Counted from the stretch's first letter, positions 29,899 through 39,716 are shown. The stretch is 52,077 nt of DNA from Candidatus Bathyarchaeota archaeon (GCA_903901015.1 CAIUPH010000082.1:1-52077), one strand, 5' to 3'. Notes: generated from the sequence alone by a model not told the origin. Made by a program: numbers and translations.

Positions 29899-32016
29899 TC
29901 AGGCAGCTTTCAGGTTTAGCATTCCCTTCGTGTAGGGCACGAACTCGCGAATCTGCTCAATCGAGGTTTTGCCTGCTTTTTCCCGCTGTTCCTTGTTCAA
30001 TTTCAGCATGAGGGCTTTGAGGATTTGTTTAAGCAGTTCTTTTCCCTCTGAATCGCCAGGCTGGATAACGAGGTATATTTTGGTTTTTGCCTTCACCGCA
30101 TCCACCGATCCGCCGACGAAACTGGTTTCTTCCCCAACGATTATGCCTACTGCAACCCGAAGAGGCGTGTTGCGCATCCAGTTGCGTTTGCCCACTACAA
30201 AGAAGGCGCCATGGGGAACCGACTCTCCGCTGGGACCGCTCTTAGCTAACTGATCCACTTTAACCCAGTAAACATCCGCCGTCCCAAGGTTTTCCCGCCA
30301 AGCCCTCGAAAAAGAAGCTGCAAACTCGCCCGCTTCACGCAGCGCCTGCTCACTTATCACTCTGCCCTCTGCTTTAACAATGACGAAGGGTGAACCAGTG
30401 ATTTCAGCGTGAAAAACCACGTCCTCCTGGGACGTATACTTTTTTACGAGCACTTCGTTGCTTACTGTATCTTTGCCCGCAACCACCAAGAAACCGTCGG
30501 ATGTGGTGAACCACCGGAATTTCTCATACCACTCCTTGTTCTCCAACGCAACTTTTCGTTTGGAGAGTGCTTCCATGATTTCTGCAGGTTTAAGGTTCTT
30601 GAGAGCTTCGGCTTCTGATAGTTCACGTTCGATTCTTGCGAGTTTCCGTTTGGAATCCTGGAGGGCTGAGAGGGCACCTTGAGATTTTTCTTTTGCGCGT
30701 TTGCCGTGTTCGTAGTATCTGTTGGCGTTGTCGAAGAGGGAATCGCGCAGGTTAAAACTGAAATGGAAACTATCAATGCCGAGGTTTAGGGCAAGGTTTT
30801 TTCCGTCGAAGGATTCAACGTAGGCAGCGGGGTATTTTCCTGTTTTCTTTGCATCCAAGACCGCTGTAACGATTGCGTCCCATTCGTGTCCCTGCTGGTT
30901 GGCTTTGATCAGCTGTTCTTGGAATGTTTGGAGTTCGTTGAAGTGGGCGTAGATGGTGTTGCCGACTATTTTGTCGCGTTCTGCTTTGGCTTCGTCTTCA
31001 CTGATGGATTTTTCCTGTTCCGCCACCATACGGCGCATGCGTTCGGCTTCTTTCGTTATCTTGTCGACTTCAACGCGGTTAATCGCCCGCTCAGCCACTG
31101 TGACCCGTAGGTAAAATTCGTCTAAAGCCTGATTGAAAGAAGGGTAAGCCTGCGTTTTGAACCCTTCATAACGCCTAAGCTTTAGGGATACAACATCCAA
31201 AAATTCACCGTCTTCACCCAAAACTATGCAAGGCTCCAAATTGCCCCCTGAAACCGCCGCCAGCAAGGTCTGCAAGGCTTCAAAAATCCCCTTAACTTCG
31301 TCGCCTGTGAGCGCGCTGCAATGCTTGGTTTTATCCACATTGGCTCTAAGCAGGATTTCCTCAGCGTAAACGCCGCCGACTCCCAAAAACCGCACTGTTG
31401 ACCTGACAACTTCGGTTTCGCCAGCGTTCCTGAACGCTTCCTCCAACTCCTCCAAGATTACTTTGAAAGGGTTTTTGCCGCTTGAAGGCGGAAGCTCCAA
31501 AATCACGTTGTGGAGGATGTCGCGGTCACGCATTTTTTTGAAGGCTAAAGCATGGATGATTACGTTGTTGTCGTTTGTAAGTATGATGTTGCCGTCGCCG
31601 AAGAGCTCCACTACCAATTTTAACACGCCAGTTTTTGTGCGGAAACTGACGGTTACGATTCTTTCAAACTCGTACTGGTCGATTCCCGCTACCCAGGCGT
31701 TACGCAGGTATTTTCTCAGCGCCATACAGAACGCTGGGGGTTCCGCCGGGTTCTCCTCTGCGTAGCTGGTTGCATGCAGCCTTCTGCCAGCCTCCACCAC
31801 AAGGCGAATTGGCGACATATCAGTTTTGTGAAGTTTGAAAATCACGGTTTTCTCGTCAAGCTGGTAGATGTTGTTCACTCGGCAGTCAGCTAACGTTGTT
31901 TTCAGTTCTTTGATTGCTGCAACAATGTCGAAGCTTGAGAACTCTTTCTTGCGCAAGTCATCCACCAGTCGTTTGGAATCTATATTGGAGTTGGCTATAA
32001 CATAACCGTTTTCCAA
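29899..32016 (-). CDS. rqcH: RqcH/NFACT-family ribosome quality-control protein
   Basis: A 705-residue NFACT protein, the archaeal counterpart of bacterial RqcH and eukaryotic NEMF. FSSFDIVAAIKELKTTLADCRVNNIYQ (in pieces) starts the NFACT-N domain near residue 27; the middle has paired coiled-coil helices (EAERMRRMVAEQEKSISEDEAKAE region and KRKLARIERELSEAEAL); FRWFTTSDGFLVVAGKD begins the NFACT-R (DUF814) RNA-binding domain, with DVVFHAEITGSPFVIVK. It is expected to bind 60S/50S-peptidyl-tRNA complexes and act in stalled-nascent-chain tailing. The first 20 residues are poorly conserved. It is divergent from the EMC6-like gene. Confidence 0.93.
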   Translation of the reverse strand: MENGYVIANSNIDSKRLVDDLRKKEFSSFDIVAAIKELKTTLADCRVNNIYQLDEKTVIFKLHKTDMSPIRLVVEAGRRLHATSYAEENPAEPPAFCMALRKYLRNAWVAGIDQYEFERIVTVSFRTKTGVLKLVVELFGDGNIILTNDNNVIIHALAFKKMRDRDILHNVILELPPSSGKNPFKVILEELEEAFRNAGETEVVRSTVRFLGVGGVYAEEILLRANVDKTKHCSALTGDEVKGIFEALQTLLAAVSGGNLEPCIVLGEDGEFLDVVSLKLRRYEGFKTQAYPSFNQALDEFYLRVTVAERAINRVEVDKITKEAERMRRMVAEQEKSISEDEAKAERDKIVGNTIYAHFNELQTFQEQLIKANQQGHEWDAIVTAVLDAKKTGKYPAAYVESFDGKNLALNLGIDSFHFSFNLRDSLFDNANRYYEHGKRAKEKSQGALSALQDSKRKLARIERELSEAEALKNLKPAEIMEALSKRKVALENKEWYEKFRWFTTSDGFLVVAGKDTVSNEVLVKKYTSQEDVVFHAEITGSPFVIVKAEGRVISEQALREAGEFAASFSRAWRENLGTADVYWVKVDQLAKSGPSGESVPHGAFFVVGKRNWMRNTPLRVAVGIIVGEETSFVGGSVDAVKAKTKIYLVIQPGDSEGKELLKQILKALMLKLNKEQREKAGKTSIEQIREFVPYTKGMLNLKAA

Positions 32017-32086
32017 TAAAAAATCTAAAACTGTGGGTTTAGGGGGCAGAAACGATTAATACTTAGGCATCTTTTTTAAGTAAGGA

Positions 32087-32096
32087 CAAAATATAC
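32087..32096 (+). promoter_or_regulatory. TATA box of the EMC6-like gene
   Basis: ACAAAATATAC lies about 25 nt before the ATG at 32116, predicting a leaderless transcript. Confidence 0.45.
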
Positions 32097-32115
32097 TCAC
32101 AAGGATTCGGTTTAC

Positions 32116-32418
32116 ATGACACCTGTAGTTCAGCTTTACTGGATAAGAGTCGTATTGGGCATTGTTGCAGGAGCAATAACAGCGGCACTAGCAGCTTTCT
32201 TTGGAAGCACAAGCGACATAACTACTCTGGTAAACAGCATAACAGTAGCCTTACTCATCTACTTCATAACATACTACATCCTAAGAAGCTATTACAAAGA
32301 GAAAATAGAGAAACAATCAAAAATCCTCAGCACAGCCATCGGAATGTACTTCTTCTCGTGGCTATCGTTCTTTGTGCTTTTCTACACAATAATCCGAGCA
32401 GCACTCGGAACAATTTAA
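32116..32418 (+). CDS. EMC6-like small membrane protein
   Basis: A 100-residue protein with three membrane helices: YWIRVVLGIVAGAITAALAA (7-26), ITVALLIYFITYYIL and MYFFSWLSFFVLFYTIIRAA. The first helix carries an Arg within an 'R-x5-GxxAGxxxA' pattern and the helices are joined by a basic loop (YYKEKIEKQSK), as in EMC6, a subunit of the eukaryotic ER membrane protein complex, for which archaeal homologues are described in Pfam. A role in membrane-protein insertion is inferred. It is transcribed divergently from rqcH, from its own TATA box. Confidence 0.55.
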   Translation: MTPVVQLYWIRVVLGIVAGAITAALAAFFGSTSDITTLVNSITVALLIYFITYYILRSYYKEKIEKQSKILSTAIGMYFFSWLSFFVLFYTIIRAALGTI

Positions 32419-32423
32419 AAAAA

Positions 32424-32894
32424 CTATTCTTCTTCTTTATCTGGCTGCGTCTTTAGAAAATTAGCTATAGTCGCTTGACTCTTATCGCTGCGCAATGTTT
32501 CGATTTTTTCTTCTTCGCCATCTGCCTTGCCATTAACGGTTGGACTTGGAACATCCATTCGGGCTATGATACGCATGCAATCTGCCCAAGCTGAAAAGAA
32601 CCCGCGGTCAAAATCACCGTGCAAACCGTTGCCCATGTGCTCGAGGAATTCTTTACGGTAGTTATGCAGGTTGACTTTGTCGGTTAAATCGAGTTTAGAA
32701 AAGAAAGCGTAGTCGTCTGTGGCGCTGTTTTTGCGTGAAAGATACATGCCGTAGAGTGCGCGGAAGTATCCTCTGTTCCATTCGGTCTTCTGCATTTTCT
32801 GTTTGACTCGTTCCAGCTCGCGTTCAGCTTCTGTGAACTGCCTTGTAACTAGAAGCTGGAAGTACCGGGTGACTAAGGCTTGTGAAATCGGCAT
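32424..32894 (-). CDS. Hypothetical protein encoded with RadA, possible PCNA-binding tail
   Basis: A 156-residue largely helical protein. Helices (ALVTRYFQLLVTRQFTEAERELERV, EWNRGYFRALYGMYLSRK) form the N-terminal two thirds; the tail is acidic and ends SQATIANFLKTQPDKEEE. QATIANFL fits the PCNA-interacting consensus Q-x2-(I/L)-x2-F-(F/L). It starts three bases after the radA stop, so the two genes form one operon. Co-expression with the recombinase and a sliding-clamp box suggest a repair or replication accessory role; no family is recognised. Confidence 0.7.
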   Translation of the reverse strand: MPISQALVTRYFQLLVTRQFTEAERELERVKQKMQKTEWNRGYFRALYGMYLSRKNSATDDYAFFSKLDLTDKVNLHNYRKEFLEHMGNGLHGDFDRGFFSAWADCMRIIARMDVPSPTVNGKADGEEEKIETLRSDKSQATIANFLKTQPDKEEE

Positions 32895-32897
32895 ACT

Positions 32898-33965
32898 TTA
32901 GCGTCCACGAGGTTTAGTTGCTTTCTCCTCTTCAGAGACATCTTCTATTCCGTTCTCGGTTACTTTAAGGATTTCCTCGCCTTCTGGCAGATATGGACTT
33001 GAAACCAGCCGTGCGATGCGGATTGGTCCATGGGATGCGCGTCTGAGGTAGATTCTTGTGGCGCTCGTGTGGCCAACGATGTTTCCGCCGATGGGGTGGA
33101 TGGCGTCGCCGAAGAATTGGTCGGGTTTCGACATAACCTGGTTAGTTACGACTGCTACAGCATTGAATGCCCTTGCCAATGCGATGAGCTTGTGCATGTG
33201 TTTGTTTAGTTTCTGCTGTCTTGGCGCAAGCATTTCTCTTCCAATGTACTCGCTCCTAAAGTGGGCAGTCAAAGAATCCACTATGATTAGTTTAATGTTG
33301 TTTGCCTTGATTATTTCATCAGCGTTTTCCAAAAGGAACATCTGATGATCTGAAGTGTAGGCTTCAGCGTAAATGATTTTTTTAACAGCTTCTGCAGGGT
33401 CAATGCCTGCGCCCTTCGCCATCTGCACTATGCGTTCAAGCCTGAAAGTGTTCTCTGTATCGATGTATAATGCGGCGCCGTTTAATCCTCCTCTTTCCGG
33501 CGGCAACTGGACGTTGATGCAAAGTTGATGACACATTTGGCTTTTGCCGCTGCCGTATTCACCGTAGAACTCTGTGATGGTTTGGGTTTCTAAGCCGCCG
33601 TCTACAATTTTGTCTAAGGCTTTGCTGCCTGTTGTGATTCGCAGGACGGTTTGGCGCATCTTGAAGAGTTCGTCTGCTCGGATAAATGAGATACCGATGG
33701 ATGAACGTGCTGCTTCGATAACTTGGAAAGCTTTTTTCTCGCTCACTCCGACTGGTTCAAGCTCGCGGCTGGTTGCCATGGCTAAGGATTCCACGGTATG
33801 GTAGCCGAGTTCCTTGAGTTTTTGAGCGGTGGCTGGACCAACTCCCGGCAGGTCTTCTATGAACTGGTATTTTTTTCTGTTTGTTTCCAGTATGGATTCT
33901 TCTGGTTCTTCGGTGTTTTCCTGTGCTTCTTCTTCAACGTCGGAGTCTTCAGTCATTAACTTCAC
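32898..33965 (-). CDS. radA: DNA repair and recombination protein RadA
   Basis: The archaeal RecA/Rad51 recombinase, 355 residues. An acidic N-terminus precedes the helix-hairpin-helix domain (IEDLPGVGPATAQKLKELGY at about 36-55). ISFIRADEL contains the FxxA polymerisation motif; GEYGSGKSQ (about 134-142) is Walker A; LIIVDSLTAHF is Walker B, and the L2 region includes FFGDAIHPIGGNIVGH. The start is GTG at 33965 or ATG at 33956; a TATA-like TTTTAAATATC near 33994-34004 supports a short leader. Its partner gene follows immediately. Confidence 0.97.
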   Translation of the reverse strand: MKLMTEDSDVEEEAQENTEEPEESILETNRKKYQFIEDLPGVGPATAQKLKELGYHTVESLAMATSRELEPVGVSEKKAFQVIEAARSSIGISFIRADELFKMRQTVLRITTGSKALDKIVDGGLETQTITEFYGEYGSGKSQMCHQLCINVQLPPERGGLNGAALYIDTENTFRLERIVQMAKGAGIDPAEAVKKIIYAEAYTSDHQMFLLENADEIIKANNIKLIIVDSLTAHFRSEYIGREMLAPRQQKLNKHMHKLIALARAFNAVAVVTNQVMSKPDQFFGDAIHPIGGNIVGHTSATRIYLRRASHGPIRIARLVSSPYLPEGEEILKVTENGIEDVSEEEKATKPRGR

Positions 33966-34088
33966 ACTTTTAGGATGATGTATGATTGGGAGATATTTAA
34001 AACACGCGAGTAAACATAGTTTGAGGGCAGCGGAGGGGTAGGTGAAAGTGAAGAAAAGAAAATTAGTTGTTGCCTACGCAACCTATGG

Positions 34089-34985
34089 TTATGGTATTAT
34101 GCCCATACGTGAGAGTTCTTCTTTGAGGCTGTCTCTGATGTTTTTAAGCGTCTGATGTTTATGAACGAAGTCTTCGCACTCGATTTTCTCAGTACGGAAA
34201 TCACTCTCCAACTGCGCCATTTCCACATTTATCTCGTTGATTCGGGCTTTAATCTGATCCACATAGGAAACCGCTTTTTCCCTAACAATAACTTCGGAGG
34301 GTGCCAAAGCGGTTTTTATGATGCCGTCTTCAATGCGCAAAATTCTGGTTGATACACGGGCAACACTGGGGTCGTGGGTAACCATTATGATGGTTTTTCC
34401 GAGTTCACGGTTGATTTTGACAAGGTACTCCGCAATGAGTCTTGCGTTCGCGGTATCCAACTCGCCCGTCGGCTCGTCCGCTAACAGGATTGGCGCGTCG
34501 TTGGCTAAGGCTGAGGCTATAGCGATTCGCTGCTGTTCTCCACCGCTGAGTTCTTCAGGTTTATGGTGAGCACGGTCTTGCAAGCCAACGGTTGAGAGGA
34601 GTTCTTGAACACGCAGTTTTCTTTTGCTGCGTGAGACTCCTGAGGCAACCATGGCGAACTCGATGTTTTCCTGAGCGGACAATGTTGGGATCAAGTTTAG
34701 GTTTTGGAATATGTGGCCAACTACTTTGCGTCGGTAATCGACGAGTTGTCGAACAGAGAGGTTGGTTACGGTTTTTTCTCCGACCACTACGCTGCCTGCA
34801 GTGGCTTTGTCTATGCCGCCGATTATGTTTAGCAGGGTGGATTTGCCGCTTCCGCTGGGTCCAATGATTGATACTAATTCGCCCGAGGTTATGTCTAGGT
34901 TTAAGCCGCGGAGGGCTTGTACTTCGATTTTGCCTGTATGGTGCACTTTAACTAGGTCTCTGATTTTTACGTTAAGTCCGCTCAT
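34089..34985 (-). CDS. ABC transporter ATP-binding protein (LolD/MacB type)
   Basis: A 298-residue ABC ATPase. GPSGSGKSTLLNIIGGIDKA (about 41-60) is Walker A with the LolD-type context; LSGGEQQRIAIASALAND is the signature; ILLADEPTGELDTANA is Walker B; MVTHDPSVA the switch His. A C-terminal extension of about 70 residues (MAQLESDFRTEKIECEDFVHK) is predicted to be coiled coil and is not part of the usual core. It overlaps the start of the permease region by four bases and works with it as an exporter or envelope-maintenance machine. Confidence 0.93.
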   Translation of the reverse strand: MSGLNVKIRDLVKVHHTGKIEVQALRGLNLDITSGELVSIIGPSGSGKSTLLNIIGGIDKATAGSVVVGEKTVTNLSVRQLVDYRRKVVGHIFQNLNLIPTLSAQENIEFAMVASGVSRSKRKLRVQELLSTVGLQDRAHHKPEELSGGEQQRIAIASALANDAPILLADEPTGELDTANARLIAEYLVKINRELGKTIIMVTHDPSVARVSTRILRIEDGIIKTALAPSEVIVREKAVSYVDQIKARINEINVEMAQLESDFRTEKIECEDFVHKHQTLKNIRDSLKEELSRMGIIP

Positions 34986-37885
34986 CTTGTTCTAACCATC
35001 TTTTCAAGTTTTGTTACGTATTGACTTGTCATTACCAGGATTGCGCCTATCGTGGAGGCGTATATGAGGGCGATGTAGGTGCCTATTGTGGCTAAGGCGT
35101 TGGATGGATAAATCAGGCGTTGCATCACCAACTGGGATGTGTAGAGGGAAGAGTTGGCTGAGGCTACGGTGCCATAGACGATTATCACTCCCACGACTAA
35201 GCCAAGGATTACTGAGAAAGTTATGGTTGCCATGCTCTCAGTGAGGAACATCCAGACCAGTTGCTTGTAGGATAAGCCTCGAACACTCATCAATGTGGCT
35301 TCTCGGGTGCGTTCTTTTAAGCTGACTATAGCTATGAGGGCTGTTCCAACGGATGCTGAGATGACTGCAAATACGAGTCCTAAGCCTTGTATATCCAGGA
35401 TTTGCAGGTTGCTAAACGTGTTGACGTTGTTGTTTTGGGCTGATTGCTGCCATTCCTGGTCGAAAGAATCCACAGAGTAAATTTCTGTAGGGTCTACGTT
35501 TTGTATTTGGTTTGAAACGTCGGTTCCGTTAACTCCAGGTTTTAGATGGATTAGGAATTGGGTTTGGAACGACTCTACTGTGTAGACGTCGCTACCGTTG
35601 GCCATGTTGAAGAGGTCTCTTGGCACATACGAGTAGTACTGAGAGTACACGTTGATTGAAGTTGGAATGTAATTAGAGCCGCCTGGACCACTGCTGGTAA
35701 AGATGCCTGTGACGCTGGTAGTTGTTGGTTCAGGACCGAAGAACCCGACTATGCGCAGTTTACGGGAAACCGAGTTGAAATCGATGCCTACTTCATCGTA
35801 GAGTTTAAGGTTTAATTGGCTAGCGAGGGTTCGATCGATGATGATGGTGTTGTTGCTCGCCTTCAAATCGTGCATCATCTTGCTTACGCTTGCTCCCGTG
35901 AACCATCCTGGTTCATAGTAAGCGGCTGACGCCCACGTATCGGGGTCTATTGTTCTGATTTGAATCTGATTGTAGCTTTGGCTTCCGCTAACTGGCGCCG
36001 ACAGTGACCGCTGTATGGTTGCGTTCTGAATCCCGGAAACGTTACCTAAAATATCATTTAAGATAACTTGGGCTTTTGAAGCGTTAACTACGCCGACTGT
36101 AACATCGGCTCCGACTTGGGTGTGGACACTCCGGACTATGTAGTCTTGTTGGCTTGCAACTTGCCCAGTGACTTGGACACTGAAGCCGATTATGAAGGCA
36201 ATCAGGAAAGCTATGGCGGCTAACCGTGCGGGGTTTCTTCGAACGTTCTTTGCAGCTAATGCACCTAAATCACCCATTAAAGAGGAAATTTTTGATGCTA
36301 CAACCTGGAATTTTGAAGAGTCGCGAATCACGATTTTGGTGAGTCCCCAGAAGAACAGGAAAGGACCGATGTAAGTCATTATTCCGTCGAAGGTTATCAG
36401 CGGGGCGGCGACGAAGGATGCGAAGATGTTTCCACCTGTGTACGTCCATTGATAAACCAGTGTTTGCACGTTTAAGCCAAGCAGGAACACCGCTATCTTG
36501 TAGCTTCCAAGAATGAGCGCTATCCAAGAAATGAACCTATAACGGGACTTGTTTTCCATGGGATTATAGTCCCTGAGGGCATCAACCGCTGGGATGCGTG
36601 AGGCTTTGCGTGATGACCAGAACACGGAGGAAAGCGACAATACCACGCCGAACACAACGGTGACTAATGCGATTGTTGGGTTGAATAGTTCACTTGAAAA
36701 AAGTTTGTTAAAGTTTACTGCTCCGAGGTAGTATTGGTTTAAGATTAAGCCGCCAACCACACCTAATGCGCCGCCGATTAAACCTATCACCAACGCTTCT
36801 GTTAGGAACATCCGCTGTATTTGTCCGCTTGAGAGCCCTTTAGTGGACAAGAGCCCGATTTCTCGTCTGCGGATGTTGAAGGAGACGTCGGACACTGTTA
36901 AGCCAAGGTACCAGGCGACGAAGAAAACTGGGATTGAAACCACGATGAAGTTAATCAGCATACCTTGGAAGTTGTTTTGGTACCCACCCAAGGCGCTGCC
37001 TAACATGTTGTTAACGTAGGTGTTTGCGTGGTAGTTGGCCATAATCTGGTTCTGGATGTTATCGGAGATTTTGTTAATGGTAGCTATGGAGGCTTCAACG
37101 TTCCAGGGGCTGATGAGTTTTTGGCGGTCCAAGCTTACTGAAAAAGCAATACTAGCGGTGCTGCTGTCAAGGGTGCTGTTCCAGAGCTTCTGCAGCGTAT
37201 TATTCCAACTGATAATCATTATGTCGCTTCGGTAACTACTGGAGGAGCCGCCGAAAATTGGTGGAGACGCAAAGCCAGAGCCGCCGTAATAGACTATGCC
37301 ACCGTTGTTATTGGTGAGGTATGAGTATCCCGTGTCGGTTAATTCTGCAAAACCAGCCACGGTAAAGTTAACGAAAATTAAAGATACGTTATAGTATTTT
37401 GGTTGTGGGAACTGAATCATCGCTGTGATGTTGTCGCCGACATGGACTCTTTGTGCAAGAGCGCTGCCCGCGAGGATGAAAGTGTAGTTTTCGGGGATGC
37501 CCCCAACAGGGTTGTTTAACCATTCACTGGAGATTCGTGAATCACTTGGAAAACTATCCACCGTCGTATAATCCGAAGTAGAGTAATTATCGCTGGACAA
37601 GCTGATGGGCATGGAGAAGCTTGCAACCATATCGACTTTTTTAACACCCGGAATACTTGTGATATTATGGTAAGCTAAGGGAAGGTTTGACTGATTTAAG
37701 TCAGTTTGAAAACTGAGGTCAGTTATTACGCCGCTGACCTGTTTGTCCAGGGTTTGTTCAGCGGATAGATTGGTTTTTTCGCCTATCGCTGCACAGAAGG
37801 TTGCTGCCAGAGTTATGCCGATTAGGAGGGCGGTGAAGAGTTTCCAGTTGCGGAATACATGTTTTAACGGATACATTAGGGGCAA
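34982..37885 (-). CDS. ABC transporter permease with two FtsX domains
   Basis: A 967-residue MacB/FtsX-type permease. An N-terminal helix (LFTALLIGITLAATFCAAIG) is followed by a large extracytoplasmic MacB_PCD-like domain, a first FtsX block (LISFIVVSIPVFFVAWYLGL, IGLLSTKGLSSGQIQRMFL, EALVIGLIGGALGVVGG), a second external domain rich in Ser, Thr and Asn, and a second FtsX block near the C-terminus (TREATLMSVRGLSYKQLVWMFL). The double layout is the LolCE-like full-length fusion seen in many archaea. Substrate unknown: peptides, lipids or mechanical signalling. It is upstream of its ATPase. ATG at 37876 is a good alternative to TTG at 37885. Confidence 0.92.
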   Translation of the reverse strand: MPLMYPLKHVFRNWKLFTALLIGITLAATFCAAIGEKTNLSAEQTLDKQVSGVITDLSFQTDLNQSNLPLAYHNITSIPGVKKVDMVASFSMPISLSSDNYSTSDYTTVDSFPSDSRISSEWLNNPVGGIPENYTFILAGSALAQRVHVGDNITAMIQFPQPKYYNVSLIFVNFTVAGFAELTDTGYSYLTNNNGGIVYYGGSGFASPPIFGGSSSSYRSDIMIISWNNTLQKLWNSTLDSSTASIAFSVSLDRQKLISPWNVEASIATINKISDNIQNQIMANYHANTYVNNMLGSALGGYQNNFQGMLINFIVVSIPVFFVAWYLGLTVSDVSFNIRRREIGLLSTKGLSSGQIQRMFLTEALVIGLIGGALGVVGGLILNQYYLGAVNFNKLFSSELFNPTIALVTVVFGVVLSLSSVFWSSRKASRIPAVDALRDYNPMENKSRYRFISWIALILGSYKIAVFLLGLNVQTLVYQWTYTGGNIFASFVAAPLITFDGIMTYIGPFLFFWGLTKIVIRDSSKFQVVASKISSLMGDLGALAAKNVRRNPARLAAIAFLIAFIIGFSVQVTGQVASQQDYIVRSVHTQVGADVTVGVVNASKAQVILNDILGNVSGIQNATIQRSLSAPVSGSQSYNQIQIRTIDPDTWASAAYYEPGWFTGASVSKMMHDLKASNNTIIIDRTLASQLNLKLYDEVGIDFNSVSRKLRIVGFFGPEPTTTSVTGIFTSSGPGGSNYIPTSINVYSQYYSYVPRDLFNMANGSDVYTVESFQTQFLIHLKPGVNGTDVSNQIQNVDPTEIYSVDSFDQEWQQSAQNNNVNTFSNLQILDIQGLGLVFAVISASVGTALIAIVSLKERTREATLMSVRGLSYKQLVWMFLTESMATITFSVILGLVVGVIIVYGTVASANSSLYTSQLVMQRLIYPSNALATIGTYIALIYASTIGAILVMTSQYVTKLEKMVRTR

Positions 37886-38017
37886 TGGGTATCAAATTCT
37901 TGATTGTGCAAACTGCTTTTAAACCTACTTGTTAGAACACCAAAATTCAGGTAAAACAAGAAAAGTGATCTTTCAAAGCTAGAAACAATTAAATCCACTT
38001 CACCTTAACTATTAGCC

Positions 38018-39415
38018 ATGAAAGGTTTTCTCGGCTTTCTCAAACCGCAAAACATGAGCTTATTCACCGACTACTACGAATTAACGATGTGCGCCAGCTA
38101 CTTTGACAACAAAAACTTTGAACCCGCCACATTCGACCTCTTCATTAGGCGATTACCGGAAAACCGCTCATACTTCCTCTTCGCAGGCTTAGAAGAAGCC
38201 CTTCAGTACCTCCACAACATCGAATTCACAGATGAGCATCTGTCTTACTTGAAAAAGCAGGGTTTCAGCCAAGATTTCCTCGATTACCTTGGCGGCTTCA
38301 AGTTTACGGGTGATGTGTGGGCTGTTCCAGAGGGCACGGTGGCTTTTCCCAATGAACCCTTAATCAGGGTTACAGCACCCATCATCGAAGCGCAGTTACT
38401 TGAGACGTTTCTGTTAAACACCATCAACCTCCAGACTATGATTGCGACCAAAGCCTCGCGTGTGGTGCATGCGGCTAAAGGGAAATCAGTGATTGAATTT
38501 GGCTTAAGACGTGAACACGGAATCGACGCCGGAATGAAGGCGGCAAGGTCAAGCTACATCGCGGGGTGCCAGGGAACAAGCAACGTTCTAGCAGGCGCAG
38601 CATACGGCATACCAGTCTTCGGAACCATGGCGCACTCATTCATCATGTCTTACCCCAAAGAAATCGACGCTTTCCGCGCCTTCGCCAAAACCTTCCCCGA
38701 CAAATCCACCCTGCTCATTGACACATACGATGAAATGGCAGGTGCAGAAAAAGCCGTCATAGTCGCCAAAGAACTCGAAGCACAAGGCTACAAACTCGGT
38801 GGCGTTCGATTGGACAGCGGTGACTTAACGAAAACAAGCAAGAAAATCAGGAAACTCTTGGATGCCAAGGATTTGGGGTACGTGAAGATTTTTGTCAGCG
38901 ACGACTTGGATGAATTCAAAATCGCGCAGTTACTCAACGAAGGCGCCAAGATTGATTCTTTTGGCGTCGGCACCAAGATGGGCACCTCAGCCGACCGACC
39001 CTACTTAGACGTAATCTATAAGCTCTGCGAAACCATGGCGGCGAACGGCAGTTTCTCGCCCATCATGAAGTTGAGCCAAGACAAAATCACGTTACCGGGA
39101 AGAAAACAGGTTTACCGCTTCAAAGAATCTGATGGCAACATCAAAAAAGATGTCATTGCCTTGGCAAACGAACATGCGAATGGGGAGCCGCTGCTTGTGA
39201 AAGTTATGGAAAAAGGCACACTAACTTACCGTTTGCCAACGCTTGAGCAAATCCGAGCTGAGGCTTTTGAAAACCTGTCTAAGCTTCCAGAAGAATACAA
39301 GGCGTTGACGAATGCTCCAACTTATCCCGTGGAACTTAGCCAAAAACTTCAGAACCTGATAGAAACCACAAAGACGCAATTAACTAAAAATGAGATAAAT
39401 AATGGAGTCCAATAA
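38018..39415 (+). CDS. pncB: Nicotinate phosphoribosyltransferase
   Basis: A 465-residue enzyme of NAD salvage: nicotinate plus PRPP and ATP give nicotinate mononucleotide. SLFTDYYELTMCASYF at about 14-29 is the classical N-terminal signature; EFGLRREHGIDAGMKAARSSYIAG, FGTMAHSFIMSY and GVRLDSGDL give the phosphoribosyl-binding loops; FGVGTKMGTS binds phosphate. ATG at 38018 fits a TATA-like element 25-30 nt upstream. The right end of the window also encodes aspartate dehydrogenase, the first enzyme of de novo NAD synthesis in many archaea. Confidence 0.96.
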   Translation: MKGFLGFLKPQNMSLFTDYYELTMCASYFDNKNFEPATFDLFIRRLPENRSYFLFAGLEEALQYLHNIEFTDEHLSYLKKQGFSQDFLDYLGGFKFTGDVWAVPEGTVAFPNEPLIRVTAPIIEAQLLETFLLNTINLQTMIATKASRVVHAAKGKSVIEFGLRREHGIDAGMKAARSSYIAGCQGTSNVLAGAAYGIPVFGTMAHSFIMSYPKEIDAFRAFAKTFPDKSTLLIDTYDEMAGAEKAVIVAKELEAQGYKLGGVRLDSGDLTKTSKKIRKLLDAKDLGYVKIFVSDDLDEFKIAQLLNEGAKIDSFGVGTKMGTSADRPYLDVIYKLCETMAANGSFSPIMKLSQDKITLPGRKQVYRFKESDGNIKKDVIALANEHANGEPLLVKVMEKGTLTYRLPTLEQIRAEAFENLSKLPEEYKALTNAPTYPVELSQKLQNLIETTKTQLTKNEINNGVQ

Positions 39416-39716
39416 ACGGGTTTAAGCTAACTTTTTTGTTGCTTCGCTTTTTGTATTCGCCGCAGTAGCTGTTTCCGCCGTGTCGGCATTGTGGAGAACC
39501 CTTTTAACAATCCTTCAAGTACTCGCACTTGTAGAAGAACCCGTCAAACCTGTCTTGCAGTCTACTCAACAATCCTTTTTTCCTCCCCATCAAGCGTCCG
39601 TTCCCTATTCTGCTGTTTTGGCATATACAATAATCGCTTATTTCGTGGGGTGAATTGGCAAACACTTAATAGTTCTTTTAGAAAACGTGTATGGCTATCC
39701 AAAAAGGGAGAATGCT
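39416..39716. other. Intergenic stretch with T-rich terminator-like DNA
   Basis: T-rich runs right after pncB (CTTTTTTGTTGC and TTTTTG near 39429-39452) suggest termination. The remainder to the next ATG holds an open frame that overlaps the thiolase gene in another frame and does not read like a protein. The thiolase ribosome site AAAGGGAG is at 39702-39710. Confidence 0.4.

Noticed and set aside
34020-34060. Fourth copy of the 60-nt repeat (GGAGGGGTAGGTGAAAG)
   Set aside because: Only the short GGGGTAGGT is shared; the GGATCC block and core are absent.
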